This document shows, piece by piece, positions 6,518 through 12,293 of a DNA stretch of 12,293 bases. The position numbers were made by a program, and so were the translations under genes. Numbering within the stretch: position 1 is the stretch's first letter; every line of letters begins with the position of its first letter. The DNA is from an uncultured Clostridia bacterium. GTDB taxonomy: Bacteria > Bacillota > Clostridia > Christensenellales > Aristaeellaceae. A model generated the notes under the pieces. The model made no database searches. It saw only the letters and a program-made list of their open reading frames with translations, and was not told where the DNA came from. The stretch spans positions 1 through 12,293 of the forward strand of contig CANQGC010000067.1 of the NCBI GenBank assembly GCA_947600345.1, in the 5' to 3' direction.

Positions 6518-7393
6518 TCAGGCTTCGCCGTCTACCGGGTCCGCAATGATTCCGGAAATCAGGCCGGGCAGGTCCGTCGCGTTGCCCGGGGACAGGACCG
6601 CGTGTCCGACCTCGGCCTCTATGGATTCCCGCGCCTCCCCGGCAATTCTGCCGCCCCGGCGGGCCACGCTCTGGTTTGCGCTCAGCCCCTCCGGCTTCAC
6701 CGCCCTGGAAATCTCCGTCGTGGTGGCCTCCGCCAGCATCGTCAGCACCAGCTCCAGGTCCGTCATGTTGTCGCGCAGGTTTTCCTTCTTCAAGCCCTTG
6801 TAGTTCTTATACTGGCGCGTGGTCATGCCGGACCAAGCCCGGCTGATTTCGTCGGTGAGGATTGCGTACTCCGCGCCCCGCCGCATGCCGCGCTGCTTCC
6901 ATTCGTCCGTCAGCGTGTTGCGCACGCGAATCGAGAGCAGTCGCTGGCGAACCCAATCCTCGGAGTAACCCTTGCGCAGATAGGTCTCCAGCGCGCGGTC
7001 GATGGCCTGTTCCGGATCGATGGTCTCGTCGATGCGCTCCGCGCCCACCCGCGCCAGCCAGCGCTTGAACGGCTCGGCCTTGGGCGATGGGATGGATTGA
7101 ATGATGCGGAAGAGCTGCTCGGTGTTGGCGGCGTCGGTCTTGCGCATTTTGCCGTCCGCCGCGCGCATCTTCAACTGCTTACAATTTGTAAGCAGTTGGT
7201 CCGCGCCCTCCTCCTTCAGGCGCTTCTTGAGCACGGCCCAGTAAGTGCTCGCGCTGCGGGCGATCTTTTGATCCGTCAGCACCGCCACCACGTCCACAAC
7301 GGAGAAGTACCACTCCTCTCGCTCCTCGTCCCAGACGGTACGAATTTGCATGCCCTCGTAGCTCTGCATCGTTCCCTGCGTATCCCTCGCCAT
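6518..7393 (-). CDS. Bro-N domain protein (prophage antirepressor-like)
   Basis: A 291-residue protein of the BRO N-terminal family. The start is the ATG at 7393 with GGGAGG six nt upstream. Residues 12 to about 105 are the Bro-N domain: MQIRTVWDEEREEWYFSVVD, VVAVLT, YWAVLKKRLKEEG, TNCKQLKMRAADGKMRKTD and LFRIIQSIPSPKAEPFKRWL. The C-terminal half (about 110-270) holds motifs characteristic of the bacterial and phage members: GYSEDW, LTDEWKQRGM, EYAILTDEIS, GLKKENLRDNMTDLELVLTM and a Gly/Arg-rich RRGGRIAGEAR. Members bind DNA and act as phage antirepressors in known cases; here no other phage gene is visible, so the role is unknown. It follows ltaS by 43 nt without a visible terminator and may be read through from it. 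A 27-bp palindrome lies within the gene. Confidence 0.9.
   Translation of the reverse strand: MARDTQGTMQSYEGMQIRTVWDEEREEWYFSVVDVVAVLTDQKIARSASTYWAVLKKRLKEEGADQLLTNCKQLKMRAADGKMRKTDAANTEQLFRIIQSIPSPKAEPFKRWLARVGAERIDETIDPEQAIDRALETYLRKGYSEDWVRQRLLSIRVRNTLTDEWKQRGMRRGAEYAILTDEISRAWSGMTTRQYKNYKGLKKENLRDNMTDLELVLTMLAEATTTEISRAVKPEGLSANQSVARRGGRIAGEARESIEAEVGHAVLSPGNATDLPGLISGIIADPVDGEA
7172..7198. repeat. 27-bp palindrome inside the Bro-N gene
   Basis: CAACTGCTTACAA (7172-7184), a central T, then TTGTAAGCAGTTG (7186-7198): perfect 13-bp arms. It codes for the L-L-T-N-C-K-Q-L segment, whose N-C-K-Q-L-K part recurs in the downstream fragment. It could be a DNA-binding site for the product or simply a coding coincidence. 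Confidence 0.85.
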
Positions 7394-7436
7394 TTTATCC
7401 TCCCGTTTTCGTCTTTCAAATAATCTTCTTCTCGTT

Positions 7437-9527
7437 CTACTGGTGTCCCTGGTACCGCTGCACCGCGACCTCCGGGCTGCGGCTCAATTCCTTGCTGCCG
7501 TCCATGGTGCGCTGGGCGACACAGATCGTCTCGGCCAAGTCCTCGGCCTCATCGGGGGGGAGGTAGACCGCCAGGTGCTCCGTATCGATGTAGACCGTGG
7601 GCAGCGCGTCCTCGCCGGACATCACGGCGCTGAACTCGGTGAAGTGCGCGCCGGTCACCATCAGGCGGCCGTACCGCAGATCGGCGGACTCCACCGTCAC
7701 CGGAGCGTTGCCCAGCTGCAGGTCGGTGGGCTCGGGCGCGCCCGCTTCGCCGTAGGCGGCCTTGTCGCCGTAGAGCAGGTCGTACTCCAGCGTCTTCAGC
7801 TTCTCCAGGTACTCCTCGCCCTCCTCGTTCACGGGGTAGCTCTGGTGGAACTTGGTCATCACGCCGTCGGAGACGCCCAGCTGGCGCAGCAGCTCCGCGC
7901 TCAGGCGGTAGGCCTGCATGTCCGGCGCCTCGAACGTGGCCCCGTAGTTGTTCCAGATCACGTAGCGGCTGGCGTAGAAGTCGCCGTTCACCAGCATCTC
8001 CGGCGTCAGGCCCACGCCGGGCAGGTGGTCGCCGTAGAAGACGCAGATCACCGGCTCGCTATAGCGCTCCAGCTCGGCCAGCATCTCCCGCAGGAAGCTG
8101 TCCACGGCGGGGATGCGGTTGACGTAGTCCACGAAGGCGTTCTGGTACATCTCCTCCGGCGCGGAGAACACGTGCACGCCGTCCTCGGGGGCGACGTAGT
8201 CCTCCCGGTACTTGCCGTGGGACGCCACGGTGATGGCGAAGATCAGATCCCGGTCCTCGCTGTTCTTCAGCGCGTCCATGATCTGCGGGATCAGCGCCGT
8301 GTCCTCGGCCCAGCCCACCTCGTTGTACTCCACGTCCGGCATGTACTCCAGGCAGACGAAGCGGTCGTAGCCCAGGTTGGCGTAGTCCTCGTTGCGGCTG
8401 AAGAATGTGCCGGTGTTGTTGTGCAGCGCGGTGGAGGCGTAGCCGTGGAGGCGCAGCGCATTGGCGATGGTCTCGCAGGTGGTCTCCTGGATGATGGTGT
8501 TGTAGGGCGTCTCGCCCGCGCCGAAGAAGTCCATGTTCATGCCGGACATGACCTCAAACTCCACGTTCGCGGTGCCGCCGCCCACGGTGGGCACGTAGAG
8601 GTAGCCGTTGGGCCACGCCTTCAGCAGCTCGTGGAAGTAGGGCGTGGGATCGCGGGAGAGCTCGGCGCCCATGACCGTATCCACATCGAAGAAGGATTCC
8701 AGCTGGAGGAAGACGATGTTGGGCTTCTTGCGCGACTCCTCGCTGAAGCGCGCCGCAGCGGGCACGGCCGTGGGCTCGGCGCTGGGCTGGGGCTCCTCGT
8801 CGATCTCGGTCATGATCTCCTCCACGGTCTCGGTGGAGTATTCGTCGGGCTTGGCGATGCCCTTCTGACCGAAGGTGAAGCTGAAGCAGGTGGTGAAGCC
8901 GTAGTCCCGGTAGGAGTTCACCCGGTCGGGAAACTCATCCGGCATGATCCCCGCCTTGATCGCGCCCATGTGCAGCGCAAACACGCTCAGCGCCACGACC
9001 GCCACCACGCCCAGGCCGAAGTAGCGGTTCACCCGCTCCCGGGCCGCCGTTCGGGAGAACATCCAGACGATGGCCGCGATCAGCGCCACCGCGCCGAGGA
9101 ACATGGCGATGATCTCCGCCCAGGAGAAGTAGACCGTGATCAGGCTGACGACCTCCCAGGTGAGGAACAGGTCGCCGCCGGAGAGGGGGAGCGTGCGGTT
9201 ATGGGTGACGGTCATGTTCACGAAGCCCAGCACGATCCACAGCGCCGAGACCGTCCAGACCACCGCCTTGCGGCGCTTGAACAGCTCGGACAGGCTCAGC
9301 GTGGTCAGCACGACCATGCAGTTGAGCGCGAAGCAGAAGGGCCGCTCGGTCAGGTAGCGGATCATCCGCGGCACGGTGCTCTGGTTGCAGCCCTCTACGA
9401 TCAGCGCCACGACGACCGCGAAGACAGCCATCATCGCAAGCCGCATCGGGAAGCGCGCCTCGTCCACGCGGACGCGGCGCTCGCGCTCCGGCGCGCGCTC
9501 CCTGCCGCGCACAAATATCTTCTTCAT
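7437..9527 (-). CDS. LtaS-family lipoteichoic acid synthase / phosphoglycerol transferase
   Basis: A 696-residue membrane enzyme expected to move glycerol phosphate from phosphatidylglycerol onto a surface polymer or glycolipid. The start is the ATG at 9527 with AGGGAG at 9535-9540. A basic N-terminus is followed by about five membrane segments (near 28-46, 61-82, 87-107, 126-155, 170-190), a Pro/Glu linker (about 235-265) and an extracellular sulfatase-type domain (about 268-565). Counterparts of the S. aureus LtaS active site are present: metal ligand E277 (NIVFLQLES), nucleophile T319 (VGGGTANVEFE), H369 (ALHNNTG), H437 (SHGKY) and D500-H501 (YGDHLPG). The C-terminal tail (about 600-696) is an extra Ig/IPT-like module absent from S. 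aureus LtaS. It lies downstream of yqhQ and upstream of the Bro-N gene. The exact polymer product cannot be told from sequence. Confidence 0.93.
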   Translation of the reverse strand: MKKIFVRGRERAPERERRVRVDEARFPMRLAMMAVFAVVVALIVEGCNQSTVPRMIRYLTERPFCFALNCMVVLTTLSLSELFKRRKAVVWTVSALWIVLGFVNMTVTHNRTLPLSGGDLFLTWEVVSLITVYFSWAEIIAMFLGAVALIAAIVWMFSRTAARERVNRYFGLGVVAVVALSVFALHMGAIKAGIMPDEFPDRVNSYRDYGFTTCFSFTFGQKGIAKPDEYSTETVEEIMTEIDEEPQPSAEPTAVPAAARFSEESRKKPNIVFLQLESFFDVDTVMGAELSRDPTPYFHELLKAWPNGYLYVPTVGGGTANVEFEVMSGMNMDFFGAGETPYNTIIQETTCETIANALRLHGYASTALHNNTGTFFSRNEDYANLGYDRFVCLEYMPDVEYNEVGWAEDTALIPQIMDALKNSEDRDLIFAITVASHGKYREDYVAPEDGVHVFSAPEEMYQNAFVDYVNRIPAVDSFLREMLAELERYSEPVICVFYGDHLPGVGLTPEMLVNGDFYASRYVIWNNYGATFEAPDMQAYRLSAELLRQLGVSDGVMTKFHQSYPVNEEGEEYLEKLKTLEYDLLYGDKAAYGEAGAPEPTDLQLGNAPVTVESADLRYGRLMVTGAHFTEFSAVMSGEDALPTVYIDTEHLAVYLPPDEAEDLAETICVAQRTMDGSKELSRSPEVAVQRYQGHQ

Positions 9528-9608
9528 GGGAAAGCTCCCTTCATTCTGGAATATCGCTCTGGAATGCCGCCGGGCGACGCCGCTCGCGGCGGCCTGACGC
9601 CGAGATGG

Positions 9609-9644
9609 AAAATGCCCTCCGCCCCCGCCGTCCCGGCGGATGGG
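9609..9644 (-). terminator. Weak terminator-like hairpin after yqhQ
   Basis: On the minus strand CCC-A-TCCGCC (9644-9635) pairs with GGCGGA-GGG (9623-9615) around an 11-nt loop, followed by CATTTTCC. The T-run is only four long, so read-through into ltaS is plausible. A second GC hairpin (GCCGC/GCGGC) lies between it and ltaS. No clear ltaS promoter was found in 9528-9689. Confidence 0.4.
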
Positions 9645-9689
9645 AAAGCATCTTTCGTAGAAGTATGAACCGGTTCCTCATCCGGTGCA

Positions 9690-10619
9690 TCACCATGCGT
9701 CGCTGCCGTCCTTGGGGATGACCTTCTCCATGGCGGCGATGGCGCACTCGATCATGGTATCGTCCGGCTCCCGGGTGGTGATGTGCTGCAGCCACATGCC
9801 CGGCGCGGAGATGATGCGCGTGAGCAGGTTGTCCTTGCGGCCCGCCAGCTTGATCAGCTCGTAGCCCACGCCCACCACGATGGGCAGCGTCAGGATCTTC
9901 ACGCACATGCGCAGCGGCAGCGAGTCGATGTGGATGAACATCGAAATCACGATGCCCACGATCAGCACCAGGATCAGAAACGACGTGCCGCAGCGGGGGT
10001 GGAAGCGCTTCTGCCTGCGCACATTCTCCACCGTCAGCGGAAGCTCCGCCTCGTAGCAGAAGATGGTCTTGTGCTCCGCGCCGTGATACATGTAGGTGCG
10101 GCGGATGTCCTTCATCAGGCTCGTGAGCCAGACGTAGGCCACGAACACGACGATGCGCAGCACGCCCTCGAAGCAGGCCCGGGCGTAGTAGTTCTCCGCG
10201 ATGGCCGAGCCCCCGGCGATCCACTTCCACAACTGCATGGGCAGGTAGATGAACAGCCCCAGCGCCAGCACCACCGCCAGCACCGTGGCGATGGGCATCA
10301 GCAGCGTGTCGAACAGCTTGTCCCACTTGCTCGGGCCCTTCTCCTTCTTCTTTTCATCCTCCTCGTCCTCCATGCCGGAGAGCTCCGCCGAGCGCATCAG
10401 GCACTTGTAGCCGAAGGTGAGGGAATCATACATATTGAATATGCCGCGGATGAAGGGCAGCTTGCAGACCTTCGGCCGATCCTTGCCCTTGGTGTCGCAC
10501 TCCTCCAGTGTGATCTCCTTTGTGTTGATGTTGCGCACGGCCATCGCGCTCCGCTCCGGTCCGCGCATCATGATGCCTTCAATCAGCGCCTGTCCGCCGA
10601 TGCTGGTCTTCTTTGCCAT
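9690..10619 (-). CDS. yqhQ: DUF1385 family membrane protein YqhQ
   Basis: A 309-residue protein of the DUF1385/YqhQ family, widespread in Bacillota and described as a predicted metal-dependent protein of unknown function. The signature N-terminus IGGQALIEGIMMRGPE is at 7-22. A charged linker (Glu/Lys, about 83-97) precedes membrane segments near 106-128, 150-167, 213-231 and 238-252. Between them lie the conserved YHGAEHKTIFCYE (178-190) and FHPRCGTSF (206-214), whose His and Cys residues are the likely metal ligands. The start is the ATG at 10619, which opens the family's MAKKTSIGGQ sequence. The ribosome site is poor: AAAGGG sits about 12 nt away, with a GC hairpin just upstream. It has its own strong promoter, divergent from the phosphodiester glycosidase gene. 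Confidence 0.93.
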   Translation of the reverse strand: MAKKTSIGGQALIEGIMMRGPERSAMAVRNINTKEITLEECDTKGKDRPKVCKLPFIRGIFNMYDSLTFGYKCLMRSAELSGMEDEEDEKKKEKGPSKWDKLFDTLLMPIATVLAVVLALGLFIYLPMQLWKWIAGGSAIAENYYARACFEGVLRIVVFVAYVWLTSLMKDIRRTYMYHGAEHKTIFCYEAELPLTVENVRRQKRFHPRCGTSFLILVLIVGIVISMFIHIDSLPLRMCVKILTLPIVVGVGYELIKLAGRKDNLLTRIISAPGMWLQHITTREPDDTMIECAIAAMEKVIPKDGSDAW

Positions 10620-10639
10620 GAGTTCATTGATCCCTTTCC

Positions 10640-10655
10640 GCGCGCTCGTGCGCGC
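10640..10655. other. GC hairpin in the yqhQ leader
   Basis: GCGCGC (10640-10645), loop TCGT, GCGCGC (10650-10655): a perfect 6-bp all-GC stem between the transcription start region and the weak ribosome site. It may modulate translation. Confidence 0.5.
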
Positions 10656-10657
10656 AT

Positions 10658-10674
10658 ATATATCTATGATATAT
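10658..10674. promoter_or_regulatory. AT-rich inverted repeat at the yqhQ start region
   Basis: ATATATC (10658-10664), TAT, GATATAT (10668-10674). The repeat covers the expected transcription start and touches the -10 box, so it could be a repressor site. Its simple sequence makes chance possible. Confidence 0.35.
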
Positions 10675-10700
10675 TATACACCAATTTCATCGCTTGTCAA
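10673..10700 (-). promoter_or_regulatory. Strong yqhQ promoter
   Basis: On the minus strand TTGACA (10700-10695), 16-nt spacer, TATAAT (10678-10673): both hexamers are perfect. This is the best promoter in the window. It lies about 55 nt upstream of the yqhQ start. Confidence 0.88.
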
Positions 10701-10804
10701 ACATTCCGCCGCGCGCGTCCCTGCCCGCATCCCCGTCCACGAAGATTCGTACAAGAAAATGAAAAAACTGCGCTTGCGTGATTCCCTTTTTTACTTGAGT
10801 TGTG

Positions 10805-10810
10805 TATAAT
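10805..10810 (+). promoter_or_regulatory. -10 box of the phosphodiester glycosidase promoter
   Basis: TATAAT in the context TTGTGTATAATATTG, 34 nt upstream of the ATG at 10845. No good -35 is found at 16-18 nt (TTCCCT at 10782-10787), but a T-rich stretch lies just upstream. It is divergent from the yqhQ promoter. Confidence 0.6.
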
Positions 10811-10844
10811 ATTGTCGAAACGCAAATCTTGGGGGCTGTTCACA

Positions 10845-12005
10845 ATGACGCAAACTCGATCCTCCTCCCGGCGCAGGCCTTCGCGCAGGCCGGGACCGCT
10901 CTCCCGCCGCCCGCTGCCCGTCTGGCTCGTGGCGGTTCTGCACTTCGTGGCGCTGGGCGTGGCGCTGGTGCTGTTCGCGCTGCCGCACCACGTGATCCCA
11001 CACCAGGGCGTCTCCACGGGCATCACCACCAGCCGCGACACCCTCGCCCCCGCCGCCGAGCAGAGCGCGGAGGAGGCCCGTCCCGCGCTCACGTTGGACC
11101 AGCGCATCGCCAACGCCCGGCAGACGGAGGTCGGCCAGCGCGTCTCCTCCGACTTCGAGGACCAGTTCGCCCAGCAGCTCGCCGCCCTCGGCGGGGATGC
11201 GGCCGCGGAGTCCTCCGGCTCCGGCCCCCGCGCAGGCGACTTCAGCTCGAAGTTCGCCGGAAAGTTCTCCAGCGAGGTCAGCGAGACGGACAGGAGCTAC
11301 GTAAGCCCCAACCTGAACGTCAAGATCAATGAATTCTACGTCAACGGCACGCGCTTCTACGTGGCGGACATCTACGTGCGCGACATCTCCTGCTTCCGCA
11401 CGGGGCTGAGCAAGAACAAGTACGGCCGCAACATCACCGAGAACATCCTGAAGGTGGCCGAGCGCGAGCAGAGCATCGTCGCCATCAACGGCGACTTCTA
11501 CGGCATCCGCGAGGGCGGCGTCTGCGTGCGCAACGGCGAGCTGTACTTCAGCGGCGACGTGGTGCGCGAGATCTGCGTGCTCTACTGGGACGGCAGCATC
11601 TCCTGCTTCGCGCCCGAGGATTTCAACTGCGACCGGGAGGTCGCCAACGGCGCGTATCAGATCTGGAACTTCGGCCCGGCGCTGCTGGACACCGAGGGCA
11701 ACGCCCGCCCCGACTTCGAGGAGATCTACCACGACATCTACGGCAACCAGCCCCGCAGCGCGCTGGGCTACTACGAGCCCGGCCACTACTGCTTCATCAC
11801 CGCCGACGGCCGCAACGACGACTCCCGCGGCATGACGCTGGATCAGATGGGCTTCGTGGCGCAGGCGCTGGGCTGCACCCAGTGCTACAACATGGACGGC
11901 GGACAGACCGCGCAGATGGCATTCCACACGACGATGGTCAACATTCCGGCCTACGACGGCCGCGACTGCACCGATTACCTGACCATCGTGGACCGCGTCA
12001 GCTGA
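10845..12005 (+). CDS. Membrane-anchored phosphodiester glycosidase (NAGPA domain)
   Basis: A 386-residue protein of the phosphodiester glycosidase family (NAGPA domain, related to EpsL-type proteins). Human NAGPA removes GlcNAc from a sugar-phosphate diester; bacterial members are thought to act on wall or exopolymer diesters. The ATG at 10845 is chosen because the -10 box ends at 10810, which leaves no room for the in-frame TTG at 10800; GGGGG lies 9 nt upstream. An Arg-rich cytoplasmic tail (1-23) precedes one membrane helix (about 26-46), giving a type II topology, then a low-complexity linker (about 55-150). The domain (about 155-384) shows AINGDFYG (213-220), NQPRSALGYYE (301-311), ADGRNDDSRGMTLDQMG (320-336) and CYNMDGGQTAQM (347-358), the conserved Asp/Gly active-site loop. 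Its stop codon abuts the ribosome site of the next gene. Confidence 0.92.
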   Translation: MTQTRSSSRRRPSRRPGPLSRRPLPVWLVAVLHFVALGVALVLFALPHHVIPHQGVSTGITTSRDTLAPAAEQSAEEARPALTLDQRIANARQTEVGQRVSSDFEDQFAQQLAALGGDAAAESSGSGPRAGDFSSKFAGKFSSEVSETDRSYVSPNLNVKINEFYVNGTRFYVADIYVRDISCFRTGLSKNKYGRNITENILKVAEREQSIVAINGDFYGIREGGVCVRNGELYFSGDVVREICVLYWDGSISCFAPEDFNCDREVANGAYQIWNFGPALLDTEGNARPDFEEIYHDIYGNQPRSALGYYEPGHYCFITADGRNDDSRGMTLDQMGFVAQALGCTQCYNMDGGQTAQMAFHTTMVNIPAYDGRDCTDYLTIVDRVS

Positions 12006-12018
12006 GGAGGGCGGAAGT

Positions 12019-12293
12019 ATGAAAGAAAAACTGCGCAAGATCCTGCCGCACGTGGCCATCGTGCTGTGCAACATGTACATCGTATTCTTCCTGATCGACC
12101 GTGTGAACACCGCCATGCAGTTCATCAACAACAGCATCACCAAGGCGCTGTTGCTGATCCTGTGCGTCATCTCCACGGTGAACGCCTCGTTCCTGATCCA
12201 GGAGGAGCGCGCCAAGATCGCCGCCCGGAATCGCAGGCAGCCCGCCCAGGGCGCCCGGAGCGCGCGGAGCGCCTCGAGCGCGCAGGCGGCGCG
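12019..12293 (+). CDS. Small two-helix membrane protein (3' end beyond window)
   Basis: Unrecognised small membrane protein, 91 codons visible, still open at the window end. The start is the ATG at 12019 with GAGGAGG at 12004-12010, which overlaps the stop codon of the upstream gene; the 13-nt gap implies one transcript and probable translational coupling. Predicted membrane helices lie at about 10-27 (LPHVAIVLCNMYIVFFLI) and 40-60, joined by a short loop (DRVNTAMQFINNS). A basic region follows (EERAKIAARNRR, about 62-73), then an Ala/Ser/Arg-rich low-complexity tail. Both ends are probably cytoplasmic. It may be a partner or stabiliser of the glycosidase, which is inferred from position only. 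Confidence 0.8.
   Translation, partial: MKEKLRKILPHVAIVLCNMYIVFFLIDRVNTAMQFINNSITKALLLILCVISTVNASFLIQEERAKIAARNRRQPAQGARSARSASSAQAA

Noticed and set aside
7443..9668. Long plus-strand open frame opposite ltaS
   Set aside because: Antisense shadow rich in His, Val and Gly without any domain; the minus frame has clear LtaS catalytic motifs.
10800..10844. TTG start giving 15 more residues on the phosphodiester glycosidase
   Set aside because: The TTG lies upstream of the -10 box, so it would not be in the transcript; the ATG at 10845 has a better spaced purine-rich site.
10791..12215. Long minus-strand open frame opposite the phosphodiester glycosidase
   Set aside because: It is a shadow of the plus-strand gene, which has family motifs, a promoter and a ribosome site.

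Overview
The window is a GC-rich stretch of bacterial chromosome, most likely from a Bacillota (Clostridia-like) lineage such as those of the gut or rumen. This is inferred from gene content: a YesN-type response regulator, a secreted amidase with many Big_2 Ig-like repeats, an LtaS-type phosphoglycerol transferase, a YqhQ/DUF1385 protein and a bacterial NAGPA-type phosphodiester glycosidase. Strong AGGAGG-like ribosome sites and TATAAT/TTGACA promoters fit this. No rRNA, tRNA, CRISPR array, transposase or integrase was seen, and no gene-free gap exceeds 300 bases.

Layout. 1-634 (minus): 5' part of a response regulator, cut by the window edge, where a perfect 35-bp inverted repeat sits (possible assembly fold-back). 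635-899: regulator promoter, a rho-independent terminator for the next gene, and a GC hairpin. 900-5312 (minus): a 1470-residue secreted protein with a papain-like Amidase_6 domain, an unusual Cys-rich insert, eight recognisable Big_2 domains, two unassigned modules and an acidic DEDYG tandem repeat. 5313-5516: divergent promoter region. 5517-6368 (plus): MscS-type channel. 6378-6419: bidirectional terminator. 6430-6479: apparent decayed fragment of a Bro-N gene. 6518-7393 (minus): intact Bro-N gene carrying an internal 27-bp palindrome. 7437-9527 (minus): LtaS-family enzyme. 9690-10619 (minus): YqhQ. 10620-10844: divergent promoter region. 10845-12005 (plus): membrane-anchored phosphodiester glycosidase, tightly followed from 12019 by a small membrane protein cut by the window end.

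The common theme is the cell envelope: wall peptide hydrolysis, osmotic release, glycerophosphate polymer synthesis, sugar phosphodiester cleavage and membrane proteins of unknown role. The Bro-N gene and its fragment are the only accessory, phage-related component. I do not see a defence system or an obviously new multi-gene system. The most unusual items are the Cys-rich insert and charge-polarised architecture of the amidase, and the Bro-N fragment/palindrome pair.
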